Shown: positions 43,326 through 52,008, numbered from the stretch's first letter. The stretch: DNA of 64,000 nt from Aeromicrobium yanjiei (GCF_009649075.1 NZ_CP045737.1:2790001-2854000); one strand, 5' to 3'. The notes: generated by a model from the sequence alone, not told the origin. Program-made: numbers and translations.

Positions 43326-44324
43326 TCACCATCCCGCGTTGCGCGCGAGCTCGAGCGCCCGCTCGGTCCAGAACTCACCCGCCCCAGGGCCCCCACCGCA
43401 CGTGCCGTCGCTCTCGCCCGGAGGCTTGATCCAGAGCCGCGCGTCCAGGCCCCCCGCGGACACGTGATCGGGTTCCTGGCCGAGTGCCCGTCCCGCCGGA
43501 TTGCACCACTCGCCGTCGGATCCAGCCCCGTTGCGACTGGTGTCGATCACCCAGTGGGTCGGGGACGTCAGCGCAGAGCTCACCGCCTCTGCGTACGCAG
43601 CCTCGTCCTCGTCGGACTCATAGCCCGAGACGTTGGTCGAGAAGCCCCTCGCCTTGTCGACACCGACGGCCGACAGCATCGACGCCATGACCCCCGGGTC
43701 GGTCCAGCTCCCGTGCCCCGCGTCCACGTAGACCGTCGGACCGCCGTCGACGAGGCGGTCGACCGCGTCGCCGAGCAGCTCGGTGCGCTGGTCCAGCTGA
43801 TCGCACTCCTCCGCGGTCGCCAGCGCGTCCGGCTCGAGGATCGCGACCGACTCGGTGCCGGCGGCCTCGGCGATCTGCTCGACCCACTCCTCGTACTGGT
43901 CCGGCGGCAGTCCGCCACTCGACTCGCCGTCGATGCAGTCGCGGTCGGTGATGCCGTAGACCACGAGGACGGGCACCTTCCCGGCCTCGTCAGCAGCCTG
44001 GACGATGCCGGTGACGAACTCGCCGACCGATCCGGGCGGATGGGCCTCCGGCGTGAGCCAGATGCCCGTGGGGACTCCGGCGAGTCGTTCGAGGACGGCG
44101 CGGTCGCTGCCGCTTGCCGATTCCGCAGCCTGGCGGGCCGCCGATCCGGTCCACGTGAACTGGGTCCGGTCGGCGAAGGGGTTGCTCTCCTGCGCCGAGG
44201 AGTCCACGCCGACCGACGAGGCGTACCGGGCGAGGCCGAACACCAGCACGAAGATCAGGAACGGCACGAGGAGCAGGAGCCCCCGGCGCGCGGGAGAGGA
44301 TCGCTCGGCTGCCCTGATCGACAC
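43326..44324 (-). CDS. Glycoside hydrolase family 6 endoglucanase, membrane-anchored or secreted
   Basis: The 332-aa protein has an N-terminal hydrophobic helix (about 15-35) and a GH6 barrel. VPVLVVYGITDRDC carries Asp129, corresponding to the acid-cluster Asp of DRDC, and AILEPDALA carries the catalytic Asp166. Both conserved cysteines of the family are present. GH6 enzymes cut beta-1,4-glucan. Beside a cellulose-synthase-like gene it probably trims or releases nascent glucan rather than serving nutrition. GTG 44324 has GAGG five bases upstream. It is divergent to the secreted repeat protein gene. Confidence 0.9.
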   Translation of the reverse strand: MSIRAAERSSPARRGLLLLVPFLIFVLVFGLARYASSVGVDSSAQESNPFADRTQFTWTGSAARQAAESASGSDRAVLERLAGVPTGIWLTPEAHPPGSVGEFVTGIVQAADEAGKVPVLVVYGITDRDCIDGESSGGLPPDQYEEWVEQIAEAAGTESVAILEPDALATAEECDQLDQRTELLGDAVDRLVDGGPTVYVDAGHGSWTDPGVMASMLSAVGVDKARGFSTNVSGYESDEDEAAYAEAVSSALTSPTHWVIDTSRNGAGSDGEWCNPAGRALGQEPDHVSAGGLDARLWIKPPGESDGTCGGGPGAGEFWTERALELARNAGW

Positions 44325-44452
44325 GTTCCCTCATCTCGAAGCGCTCGCCTGGGCAGCGCACGTCATTGAACGCCTCAGCGTAGCGGTCGGGCGGGCGATC
44401 CCCGGTCGCCCTGCAGGTGAGTCAGGACACCAACGACAGACTCGCGATCCGT

Positions 44453-44481
44453 CGGACAGGACGGGCATCTGACGATAAAAT
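44453..44481 (+). promoter_or_regulatory. Candidate sigma-70-type promoter of the secreted repeat protein
   Basis: CGGACA (44453-44458), a 17-bp spacer and TAAAAT (44476-44481) give a predicted start near 44488 and a leader of about 46 nt. In the leader CCTCGC and GCGAGG can pair and partly cover the ribosome site. Confidence 0.5.
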
Positions 44482-44533
44482 CTGCTCCACCGCCGGTGAG
44501 TCCTCGCCTGCAGAGCGAGGGAGAAAAATCATC

Positions 44534-45895
44534 GTGTCCAGTCGTCGTCGTGCGCTTGCCGCCGCCTCGTCCATGCTCCTGCTCCTCGCCGGCCTGGTCG
44601 CCGTGTCCGGCCCCTCGCAGGCCGCGGCCCCCCACGCACGGATCTACGGGTACGTGACCGACGCGAGCGGCAAGGCAGCGCGGACCATGACCGTCCGACT
44701 GTTCCGCTCGGGCGCGGACGACAAGAGCTGGACGTACCTGCGCAAGGACGACGTCAGCTCGAGCGGAATCTACGAGCTGCCCACGGACGGCCCGGGGCGC
44801 TACCACCTGCAGGTCGTCGAGCGACGTCCCGCGTACGACACTCGCTCGAATGCGCGCGTCCCGGACGTCCCGGTGAACGTCGGCACCACCGCGGTCGTGA
44901 AGAACATCTCGGTCCGGCGGGGCGGCGCGATCGGCGGCACGGTCAAGGTCCGGGTCAAGTCCCGTGGGAAGTACCGCAGCAAGGCTGCCGCCTCCGCGAG
45001 CATCCGGGCCGTCAGCGACGACAGACAGATCTACGAGGTCGCCGCGAACCGCTCCGGCCAGTACGCGATGGGTGGCCTGCCCCGGAACAACTACCGGGTC
45101 TTCGCCTACGACAAGCAGGGACGCCGCGTCGGGACCGGCAAGCTCGTCCGCGGCGTGAAGCTCGGCAAATATCGCCAGGTGTCGTTCGTCCTTCGCACCC
45201 GCCCCGCCGCCTACAAGGGATTCCTCACGACCGGGGGCACCCTTGCCAAGGGCAGCGTGACCGTCACCGCGGTCAACCGGCGCACCGGCGAGTACTGGGT
45301 CCGCAAGATCTCCCGAGGCGCGCTCTCGCTCACCGGCCTGACACCCGGCAGCTATGTCCTGACGGTCCCCGACACGGCCGGCTACTTCGGTCGCACCCTC
45401 ACGCTGCCGTCGTTGAGGGCCGGCCAGACGCGGCGTCCCAACGTGAACCTGCCCACCACGGCCGGGACCTTCACGGGGCAGATCGTCGACGCGACGAGCG
45501 GCAACCCGATCCCCAACATCAGCGTCCGGCTCACGGACTCCAGCGGCAAGGTCCAGCAGGAGCTGCCGGCGTCGAGCACCGGGACGTTCTCGATCGGCGG
45601 GACGTTGCGCGCCCAGTCCGGCGTGACGGTCACGATCTTCGCGTACGACAAGATCGGCGAGCACTACTACCTGCCGCGATCGTTCTCGGGTCTGCAGATC
45701 GCCGACAACCAGACGCTGGACCTCAACACGATCAGCGGGGACACGCTCCCGAACGGCACCAAGGTGATCAGGCTGCAGCGCAAGCCGATCGAGACCCCGA
45801 CGCCGGCTCCGACCACGCCGACTCCGACGACCCCGGCGCCGACGCCGACGACGCCTGTCCCCACCACACCGGTCCCCCCGACGCCGGAGGCATGA
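44534..45895 (+). CDS. Secreted carboxypeptidase-regulatory-like (CarboxypepD_reg) repeat protein
   Basis: The 453-aa protein has a signal peptide (about 1-33, ending SQAAA). Several prealbumin/CnaB-like beta-sandwich units follow (IYGYVTDASGKAARTMTVRLF; ATSGNPIPNISVRLTDSSGK). It ends in a Thr-Pro tail (about 420-453, TPTTPAPTPTTP type) that is likely wall-spanning or glycosylated. There is no catalytic motif, and a structural surface or glycan-binding role is likely. The GTG at 44534 is chosen from the signal peptide; GAGGGAG lies 10 bases upstream. The gene ends one base before the stop of the convergent membrane-protein gene. The protein mannosyltransferase encoded at 62840 could modify its tail. 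Confidence 0.8.
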   Translation: MSSRRRALAAASSMLLLLAGLVAVSGPSQAAAPHARIYGYVTDASGKAARTMTVRLFRSGADDKSWTYLRKDDVSSSGIYELPTDGPGRYHLQVVERRPAYDTRSNARVPDVPVNVGTTAVVKNISVRRGGAIGGTVKVRVKSRGKYRSKAAASASIRAVSDDRQIYEVAANRSGQYAMGGLPRNNYRVFAYDKQGRRVGTGKLVRGVKLGKYRQVSFVLRTRPAAYKGFLTTGGTLAKGSVTVTAVNRRTGEYWVRKISRGALSLTGLTPGSYVLTVPDTAGYFGRTLTLPSLRAGQTRRPNVNLPTTAGTFTGQIVDATSGNPIPNISVRLTDSSGKVQQELPASSTGTFSIGGTLRAQSGVTVTIFAYDKIGEHYYLPRSFSGLQIADNQTLDLNTISGDTLPNGTKVIRLQRKPIETPTPAPTTPTPTTPAPTPTTPVPTTPVPPTPEA

Positions 45896-46591
45896 TCACG
45901 CCGCGGGTCCTGAGCTGCGGGGGCGCCGCCCCGTGGCCCGCCACAGCACCGCGCCGATCATGATGAACAGCACACCCAGCACGACGAACGCCATCACGTC
46001 GTAGGTCGTGCGTCCGAGCGACGTCAGGTCGCCCACGATCGTCATCAGCACCTGGACGCCGATGAACGCTCCCACGAGGGCGCCGGCCAGCGTCACGAGC
46101 ACGCGTCGAGCCGTCGAGGGCGGCTCTGCGGCGACCACCGGGCCGGGCTGCGCCGGGCCCTCGTGCCGGGGAGCACGGGGCAGGTCCAGATCGACCACAC
46201 CCGGGAGCAGCACCCAGGTCGCGGCCGCTCCCACGGCACCGAGCACGACGAGCGCGATCAGTGACCCGACGAACAGCAGCGGCGACACCGTGAGCACCGA
46301 CAGCACCCCCGACGCGAGCCCGGCCGCGAGCGCTCCGCGGAGCCGCCGCCTCGTGGCTGAGCCGCTCGTCGCATCGGCCACCCCGCGCCCGACCGCGAGC
46401 CCCGCCACGCCCACGACGAGCCCCACCACCGTCCCGACCAGGGCCGCGATGACGTACAGCGCCGGCAGGTCCTGCCGATCGGCGAACGAGGGGATGTCAT
46501 CGGTGCCGATCACCGCCAGACCGAGGAGCTGACTCACCAGGATCCCGACGGCCGCTCCCACAAAGCCACCGCGCAGCACGACCTTGCCCAT
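45896..46591 (-). CDS. Hypothetical four- to six-helix membrane protein
   Basis: The 231-aa protein has Gly/Ala/Val-rich helices near residues 8-30, 43-68, 85-118, 165-188 and 198-218. No family is recognisable. The ATG at 46591 is preceded by GGGGG, and a -10-like TAGGAT sits about 40 bp upstream (46629-46634). It abuts the convergent secreted repeat gene with no gap. Function unknown. Confidence 0.7.
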   Translation of the reverse strand: MGKVVLRGGFVGAAVGILVSQLLGLAVIGTDDIPSFADRQDLPALYVIAALVGTVVGLVVGVAGLAVGRGVADATSGSATRRRLRGALAAGLASGVLSVLTVSPLLFVGSLIALVVLGAVGAAATWVLLPGVVDLDLPRAPRHEGPAQPGPVVAAEPPSTARRVLVTLAGALVGAFIGVQVLMTIVGDLTSLGRTTYDVMAFVVLGVLFIMIGAVLWRATGRRPRSSGPAA

Positions 46592-46628
46592 GGATGCCCC
46601 CAGCTGATCGATCCGACCCGTCAGCTGG

Positions 46629-46634
46629 ATCCTA
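46629..46634 (-). promoter_or_regulatory. Candidate -10 box of the hypothetical membrane protein gene
   Basis: Minus-strand TAGGAT lies about 38 bp before the ATG at 46591, giving a leader of about 30 nt that contains the GGGGG ribosome site. No clear -35 was found. Confidence 0.3.
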
Positions 46635-46688
46635 GGGGTTCCTGGCCCGGCACCCAGCTTCGCTGCGGGCGCCTTCGGCGCGAGCGCT

Positions 46689-46709
46689 CTCGCTCGCAGA
46701 GCGAGCGAG
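46689..46709 (-). terminator. Terminator of the glmU-prs operon
   Basis: CTCGCTCG - CAGAG - CGAGCGAG, an 8-bp perfect stem, begins 3 bp past the prs stop codon. Confidence 0.6.
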
Positions 46710-46712
46710 TCC

Positions 46713-47690
46713 TCAGGACTTGAAGAGGCTGGTGACCGAGCCCTCTTCGAAGACCGCCGCGGTCGCCTGCGCAAGCAGCGGGGCGATCGAGAGGACCGTG
46801 AGCTTGTCGAAGCGCTTGTCGTCCGCGATCGGCAGCGTGTTCGTCACGATGACCTCGCACGCGGTGCTGTTCTTGAGCCGGTCGACGGCCGGGCCGGAGA
46901 ACACCGCGTGCGTCGCGACGATCACGACGTCCTCGGCACCGTCGGCCATGAGCGCCTCGGCGGCCTGGACGATCGTGCCGCCGGTGTCGATGAGGTCGTC
47001 GACGAGGATGCAGACCCGACCGGTGACGTCACCGACGACCCGGTTGGCCTTGGACTCGTTGGGACGGCGGGGATCGCGGGTCTTGTGGATGAACGCGAGC
47101 GGAGCACCGCCGAGCGCGTTGGCCCACTGCTCGGCGACCTTGATGCGGCCCGCGTCGGGCGAGACGACCGCGAGGTCCTTCTTGCCGTAGCGCTTCTTGA
47201 CGTGGCGCGTGAGGATCGGCATCGCCAGCAGGTGGTCGACCGGGCCGTCGAAGAAGCCCTGGATCTGCGCGGTGTGCAGGTCGACCGTCATGAGCCGGTC
47301 CGCTCCCGCGGTGAGGAACAGGTCGGCCATGAGGCGCGCGGAGATGGGCTCGCGGCCGAGGTGCTTCTTGTCCTGGCGGGCGTAGCCGTAGAACGGCAGG
47401 ATGACCGTGATGCGCTTGGCGGAGGCCCGCTTGAGCGCGTCGATCATGATGAGCTGCTCCATGATCGCCTCGTTGATGGGCGAGGAGTGGCTCTGCAGCA
47501 CGAACGCGTCGCAGCCACGCACCGACTCGTCGAAGCGGACGTAGATCTCGCCGTTGGCGAAGTCGTACGCCGTGGTCGGCACGACGTCGATCTCGAGGAG
47601 ATCGGCGACCTCCTGGGCCAGCGTCGGGTGGGCGCGGCCCGAGAACAGCAGCATGTTGCGGGTCGGCGTCCGCTTGGACAGGCTACTCAC
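46713..47690 (-). CDS. prs: Ribose-phosphate pyrophosphokinase
   Basis: This 325-aa enzyme makes PRPP from ribose-5-phosphate and ATP. The family blocks YGYARQDKKHLGREPISARLMADL and TVDLHTAQIQGFFDGPVDHL and the PRPP loop CILVDDLIDTGGTIV are all present. GTG 47690 is chosen because it gives normal length and has GAGG six bases upstream. It overlaps the glmU stop by 8 bp, the usual glmU-prs coupling in actinobacteria. Confidence 0.97.
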   Translation of the reverse strand: MSSLSKRTPTRNMLLFSGRAHPTLAQEVADLLEIDVVPTTAYDFANGEIYVRFDESVRGCDAFVLQSHSSPINEAIMEQLIMIDALKRASAKRITVILPFYGYARQDKKHLGREPISARLMADLFLTAGADRLMTVDLHTAQIQGFFDGPVDHLLAMPILTRHVKKRYGKKDLAVVSPDAGRIKVAEQWANALGGAPLAFIHKTRDPRRPNESKANRVVGDVTGRVCILVDDLIDTGGTIVQAAEALMADGAEDVVIVATHAVFSGPAVDRLKNSTACEVIVTNTLPIADDKRFDKLTVLSIAPLLAQATAAVFEEGSVTSLFKS

Positions 47691-49146
47691 CGGGGGCCTC
47701 CAGATTGGTGTCTGCGTCGGCTGCTCGCGCCGCTTGGTCTGACGGGGAGCCGGGACGTTTGTCCCGCACCCACCCCTCAATGTTCCTCTGTGACCCGGCA
47801 CTCACCGCCAGCGCCCCCGCCGGGACGTCCTGGCGGATCGTGGCGCCCGCCCCCGTGAAGGCGCCGTCGCCCACGGACACCGGGGCCACGAACGTGTTGT
47901 TGGAGCTGGTCTTGGCGTGACGCCCGATCGTCGTCCGGTTCTTGTTCACGCCGTCGTAGTTGGCGAAGATCGTGCCCGCACCGATGTTGGCGCCCTCGCC
48001 GATGTCGGCGTCACCGACGTAGGACAGGTGCGGCACCTTGGCCCCCACCCCGATGACGGAGTTCTTGACCTCGACGAACGTGCCGATCTTGCCGCCCTCG
48101 CGCAGGTCGGCGCCCGGGCGCAGGTAGGCGTACGGACCGACGGTCGCGCCGGCCCCCACGACCGCGTCCGAGCCGTGGGTGCGCACGACCGTGGACCGGG
48201 CTCCCACCTCGACGTTGCGCAAGGTGGTGTCGGGCCCGACCGTGGCAGCCTCGCCGACGACCGTGGCGCCCAGCAGCTGCGTGCCGGGCAGCAGGGTGAC
48301 GTCCTGCGCGACGGTCACCGCGGAGTCGATCCAGGTCGTCGCGGGATCGACGATCGTGACGCCCTCGGACATCCAGTGCCGGGTCAGGCGGTCGTTGAGC
48401 TCGCGCCCGAGGCGGGCGAGCTGGACCCGGTCGTTGACGCCCTCGGTCTGCCAGACGTCCTCCAGGACGTGAGCGCCGACGGGTCGCCCCTCGGCGACGG
48501 CGCGGCCCACGATGTCGGTCAGGTAGAGCTCGCCCTGCGCGTTGCCCGACTCCAGCGTCGCGACGGCGTGCCGCAGGAACGCGGCGTCCACCGCGAGGAT
48601 GCCGCTGTTGATCTCGCGGACCGCCAGCTCCTCGGCGGACGCGTCGCGGTGCTCACGGATGGCCGTGACCCCGCCGTCCTCACCCCGCAGGATGCGGCCG
48701 TAGCCGGTGGGGTCGTCGACCTCGGCGGTCAGGATCGTCACGGCGCGCTTCGCGGCCTGGTGGTCGGCGAGCAGCTCCGAGAGCGTCTGCGAGGTCAGCA
48801 GCGGCACGTCGCCGTACGTCACGAGGACCGTGCCCTCGGGTGGCGCGTCCAGCGACTCCAGCGCGATCTGGACCGCGTGGCCCGTGCCGTTCTGCTCCTC
48901 CTGGACGGCCAGCACGATCGCGGGATCGTACGCCGCGATCGCCGCCGACACCTGCTCGCGGTCGTGGCCCACGACCGCGACGGTCCGCTCGACCCCTGCG
49001 CCCGCCACTGCGACGAGTGCGTGCTCGATCATGCTGCGGCCCGCGATCTCGTGCAGGACCTTCGCTCGGGAGGACTTCATCCGCGTGCCGGCACCTGCCG
49101 CCAGCACGATTGCCGTCACGCCTGCCGCGTGTGGGCTAGTGGTCAC
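47683..49146 (-). CDS. glmU: Bifunctional GlmU: GlcN-1-P acetyltransferase / GlcNAc-1-P uridyltransferase
   Basis: This 487-aa enzyme has the N-terminal uridyltransferase motif LAAGAGTRMKSSRAKVLHEI (16-35). The C-terminal left-handed beta-helix has the acetyltransferase residues in the YVGDADIGEGANIGAGTIFANYDG and HAKTSSNNTFVAPVSVGDGAF blocks. It makes UDP-GlcNAc, the precursor for peptidoglycan and for the WecB/Wlb sugars encoded upstream in this window. GTG 49146 has AAGGAG five bases upstream. The C-terminal 35 residues are a non-conserved charged tail. Confidence 0.97.
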   Translation of the reverse strand: MTTSPHAAGVTAIVLAAGAGTRMKSSRAKVLHEIAGRSMIEHALVAVAGAGVERTVAVVGHDREQVSAAIAAYDPAIVLAVQEEQNGTGHAVQIALESLDAPPEGTVLVTYGDVPLLTSQTLSELLADHQAAKRAVTILTAEVDDPTGYGRILRGEDGGVTAIREHRDASAEELAVREINSGILAVDAAFLRHAVATLESGNAQGELYLTDIVGRAVAEGRPVGAHVLEDVWQTEGVNDRVQLARLGRELNDRLTRHWMSEGVTIVDPATTWIDSAVTVAQDVTLLPGTQLLGATVVGEAATVGPDTTLRNVEVGARSTVVRTHGSDAVVGAGATVGPYAYLRPGADLREGGKIGTFVEVKNSVIGVGAKVPHLSYVGDADIGEGANIGAGTIFANYDGVNKNRTTIGRHAKTSSNNTFVAPVSVGDGAFTGAGATIRQDVPAGALAVSAGSQRNIEGWVRDKRPGSPSDQAARAADADTNLEAPGE

Positions 49147-49195
49147 GGGGACTCCTTCACTTGCTCGCTCGCGCCTGCCCGCACCTCGGCGGTGC

Positions 49196-49277
49196 TGGCT
49201 CCCCGGGTAGGAGTCGAACCTACGTCGCTTGTCCGCATTCAAAGTGCGGCGGGCCCTGCCGGCAGACCAACCGGGGA
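49196..49277 (-). tRNA. tRNA-Gln (anticodon UUG), CCA encoded
   Basis: On the minus strand, acceptor TCCCCGG (49277-49271) pairs with CCGGGGA (49206-49200). The discriminator G and an encoded CCA follow (to 49196). The anticodon arm is CCGCA-CTTTGAA-TGCGG, giving anticodon TTG. The T arm is GTAGG-TTCGACT-CCTAC. The variable region is rather long (about nine bases). A tRNA-Gln next to glmU also fits actinobacterial gene order. Confidence 0.93.
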
Positions 49278-49320
49278 ACAGCAACCGGCGGACCGGGGCT
49301 GCCCCACGAGCGTACCGGAG

Positions 49321-50091
49321 TCAGACCGGGCGGCGGGCCACGACGAAGGTACGGCGGAACGGGAACACGGTGCCCCACGGGCGTCGCGGGTACGCGCCGC
49401 GCAGCGCGGTGCGGTAGGCCGCGACGAAGCTCTCGCGCAGGTCGTCGGGCAGCGCCTGCACGTACGGCCGGGCGCCCGTGCCGGAGACCCAGTCATAGAC
49501 GGGGTCGTCACCCTGCAGGACGTGCAGGTAGGTCGTCTCCCACAGGTCGACGTGCCAGCCGAGGCCGGCGAAGAGCTCGAGGTATGCCGCCGGCTCGGTC
49601 CCGCGGTCGGCGAGGACGTCGGCGGTGGCCTCCGCGAAGGGGGCCTCGGCGGCGATGTCCCGCAGCAGCGTGTGGCTGGGCGAGTCGTAGTTGCGCGGGA
49701 CCTGCAGAGCGAACGTCCCCTCGGCGGCCACGTGGGCCGTGAGCCGCTCGATGACGTCGAGCTGGTCGGGCACCCACTGGAACAGGGCGTTGGAGACCAT
49801 GAGGTCGACCGGGGCGTCCGGCGCCCATGCGGCGACGTCCGCGAGCTCGTACGTCGCAGCGTCGTCATGGTTGCCGGCCAGCGCGCGCTCGATCATCTCC
49901 GGCGAGGAGTCGATCCCGTGCACGGTCGCGTGCGGCCACCGCTCGCGCAGCACCGCGGTCAGGTGTCCGGGCCCGCAGCCGAGGTCGACGATGCTGCGCG
50001 GCGTCCCCTGCACGCGGCCCACCAGGTCGACGAAGGGCCGGGAGCGGTCATCGGCGAACTGCAGGTAGCGGGCCGGGTCCCAGGTCGGCAT
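49321..50091 (-). CDS. Trans-aconitate 2-methyltransferase-like SAM methyltransferase
   Basis: This 256-aa class-I methyltransferase has motif I VDLGCGPGHLT, motif post-I TVHGIDSSPEMI and the Tam-specific SNALFQWVPDQL and PRNYDSPSHTLLRDIA blocks. Tam methylates trans-aconitate in the cytoplasm to remove it as an inhibitor of the TCA cycle. Assignment to Tam is by motif recognition. The start ATG overlaps the amidase stop (TGATG), so the two are likely cotranscribed. Confidence 0.87.
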   Translation of the reverse strand: MPTWDPARYLQFADDRSRPFVDLVGRVQGTPRSIVDLGCGPGHLTAVLRERWPHATVHGIDSSPEMIERALAGNHDDAATYELADVAAWAPDAPVDLMVSNALFQWVPDQLDVIERLTAHVAAEGTFALQVPRNYDSPSHTLLRDIAAEAPFAEATADVLADRGTEPAAYLELFAGLGWHVDLWETTYLHVLQGDDPVYDWVSGTGARPYVQALPDDLRESFVAAYRTALRGAYPRRPWGTVFPFRRTFVVARRPV

Positions 50092-51428
50092 CAGGCGCTC
50101 CGCTCGAGCTGGCCGGCCAGCGCCATGAGCCGCGCGTCGTCGTCCCGCCGGGCGATCAGCTGGATCGCGAGCGGCAGACCGTTCGCCGTCGAGCCGGCCG
50201 GCATCGAGACGGCCGGGACGCCCGCGTGGTTCCACTGGGCGGTGTACGGGTAGAAGGCGTTCATCGACACGACCGTGGCCAGGCCGCCCTTGCCCTTCCA
50301 GTGCTCGACCTCGATCGCCGGGCCGGACATCACCGGCGTCAGCAGCACGTCGACGCCCAGGTCGTCGTGCGCCCGGCCGCCCCACTCCTGTCCCTTGCGC
50401 TTGGCCCACTCGACCGCACGGGGCCCGAACGGGCGGCCGAGCCGGGCGATGGACCGCGTGCGCGCCTCGAGCCGGTCGGGGCGGTCGACGCCGTCCGCAC
50501 CGTCCCGGATGCCCGCGAGATAGCGGACGGTCAGGGCCTTGGCCGCGACCCCATACGGGACGTCCACCTCCACGACGGTGTGGCCCGCGGAACGGAAGGT
50601 CTCGGCGGCGGCCCGGACCGTCGCGCGTACGTCGGGGTCCAGCGGCGCCGCCTTGGTCGCGGCCGAGGCGCTGAACGACACCCCGATCCGCAGCGGCGCG
50701 GGATCGACCGCAGCGGCCTCGACCAGCGAGTCCGCGAAGCTGCCGAACGTGTCGAGGAACAGCGCACTGTCCGCGACGCGACGCGCGAGCCCGCCCTGGG
50801 TCGACAGGTCGTGCCAGCCGCCCGAGCTCGGCATCGTGCCCTGGGTCGGCTTGAAGCCGACGAGGCCGCAGCACGCGGCCGGGATGCGGATCGAGCCCGC
50901 GCCGTCGGACGCGGTCGCGATCCCCACGGCCCCGACCGCCACGAGCGCGGCGGACCCGCCGGACGAACCGCCCGGGGTGCGGCGGTGGTCGTGCGGGTTG
51001 CGCGTCACGCCGGTCGCCTCGGACTCGGTGAACCCGAAGATCGCGAGCTCGGGCAGGGTCGACTTGGCGACCACGACCATGCCCTCCGCGCGCAGGGCGG
51101 CGACCAGGTCGCTGTCCTGGGAGGCGTCGTGCAGCATCGCGCGCGAGCCGAGCCCCGTGCGGTGCCGCGCGATCGCGAGATCGTCCTTGACCGCGATCGG
51201 CACCCCCAGGAGGGGGCCGTCCTGTCCCGACGCGCGACGCCGGTCGGCCTCGTCCGCGGAGGCGAGCGCCTCCCCCTCCAGCACCTGCACGACCGCGTTG
51301 ATCGCGGGGTTCTCTCGCTCGATCGCCGTCAGCGTCGCCTCGGTCAGCTGGCGGGACGTCATCGTGCCTGACCTCAGCAGCTCGGCCTGTCGAGTGGGTC
51401 CGGCGCTCACGGCCTCGGATGCGTCCAT
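50091..51428 (-). CDS. Amidase-signature family hydrolase
   Basis: This 445-aa protein has the Ser-cisSer-Lys triad of the amidase family: Lys in GVPIAVKDDLA, cis-Ser in RTPGGSSGGSAA and the nucleophile Ser in SDGAGSIRIPAACCG. The physiological amide is unknown. It is divergently transcribed from a MarR gene across 57 bp, has a leaderless promoter (TACGTT, 6 nt, ATG) and is probably controlled by that MarR protein through the palindrome between them. The Tam-like gene follows in the same operon. Confidence 0.9.
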   Translation of the reverse strand: MDASEAVSAGPTRQAELLRSGTMTSRQLTEATLTAIERENPAINAVVQVLEGEALASADEADRRRASGQDGPLLGVPIAVKDDLAIARHRTGLGSRAMLHDASQDSDLVAALRAEGMVVVAKSTLPELAIFGFTESEATGVTRNPHDHRRTPGGSSGGSAALVAVGAVGIATASDGAGSIRIPAACCGLVGFKPTQGTMPSSGGWHDLSTQGGLARRVADSALFLDTFGSFADSLVEAAAVDPAPLRIGVSFSASAATKAAPLDPDVRATVRAAAETFRSAGHTVVEVDVPYGVAAKALTVRYLAGIRDGADGVDRPDRLEARTRSIARLGRPFGPRAVEWAKRKGQEWGGRAHDDLGVDVLLTPVMSGPAIEVEHWKGKGGLATVVSMNAFYPYTAQWNHAGVPAVSMPAGSTANGLPLAIQLIARRDDDARLMALAGQLERSA

Positions 51429-51440
51429 CGCACGAACGTA
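51429..51440 (-). promoter_or_regulatory. Leaderless promoter of the amidase gene
   Basis: Minus-strand TACGTT (51440-51435), then 6 nt, then the ATG at 51428. Confidence 0.55.
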
Positions 51441-51459
51441 CCGCGCAAACAATCTCGAC

Positions 51460-51474
51460 ATCAAGAATCTTGAT
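51460..51474. promoter_or_regulatory. MarR operator palindrome
   Basis: ATCAAGAATCTTGAT is a perfect 15-bp inverted repeat with a central A. It overlaps the first base of the marR -10 box and covers the expected -35 position of the divergent amidase promoter, so one bound MarR dimer could block both genes. The sequence class (TCAAG/CTTGA half-sites) is common for MarR proteins. Confidence 0.75.
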
Positions 51475-51485
51475 AGGCTCAGGCC
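51474..51485 (+). promoter_or_regulatory. Leaderless promoter of the marR-type gene
   Basis: TAGGCT (51474-51479), then 6 nt, then ATG 51486. It touches the operator palindrome. Confidence 0.6.
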
Positions 51486-51974
51486 ATGGAGGACGACGTC
51501 GACCGGCTGATCGCCGCCTGGCAGCACGAGCGGCCGGACCTGGACGTGTCCCCCATGCACGTCCTCAGCCGGGTCACCCGGCTGGCGCTCCACCTCGACC
51601 GGGCCCGCAAGGACGCGTTCGAGGACCAGGGCCTGGAGCCGTCCGAGTTCGACGTCCTGTCCGCCCTGCGCCGGGCCGGTGAGCCCTATCAGCTCTCGCC
51701 CGGGCAGCTCGTGCAGGAGACGCTCGTGACCAGCGGCACCATGACGAACCGGGTCGACCGCCTGGTCCGCAAGGAGCTCGTCGACCGGCTGCCCGACCCT
51801 GCGGACCGCCGCGGCGTGCAGGTGCGGCTCACGTCCCAGGGCCGTGAGGCCGTCGACGGCGCGCTCGACGCGCTGCTCGTGGCGGAGAAGAAGCTGCTGG
51901 CCGGTCTGACCCCCGCGGAGGCGACCCAGCTGGCGGATGCGCTGCGCAAGCTGTCCCAGCCGTTCGACCGCTGA
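51486..51974 (+). CDS. MarR-family transcriptional regulator
   Basis: The 162-aa protein has the winged-helix core LEPSEFDVLSALRRAG, the recognition-helix region QETLVTSGTMTNRVDRLVRKELV and the wing DPADRRGVQVRLTSQGRE. MarR proteins usually repress a divergent gene and release it when a small phenolic or other ligand binds. The operator and both promoters in the 57-bp spacer support autoregulation and control of the amidase. Length is typical. Confidence 0.93.
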   Translation: MEDDVDRLIAAWQHERPDLDVSPMHVLSRVTRLALHLDRARKDAFEDQGLEPSEFDVLSALRRAGEPYQLSPGQLVQETLVTSGTMTNRVDRLVRKELVDRLPDPADRRGVQVRLTSQGREAVDGALDALLVAEKKLLAGLTPAEATQLADALRKLSQPFDR

Positions 51975-51996
51975 CCGGGGCTGAGGCACCGCCGCC

Positions 51997-52008
51997 TAGA
52001 CTCGTGCA
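51997..52008 (+). promoter_or_regulatory. Leaderless promoter of the ABC-F gene
   Basis: TAGACT (51997-52002), then 6 nt, then GTG 52009; the marR gene ends 22 bp upstream of it. Confidence 0.6.
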
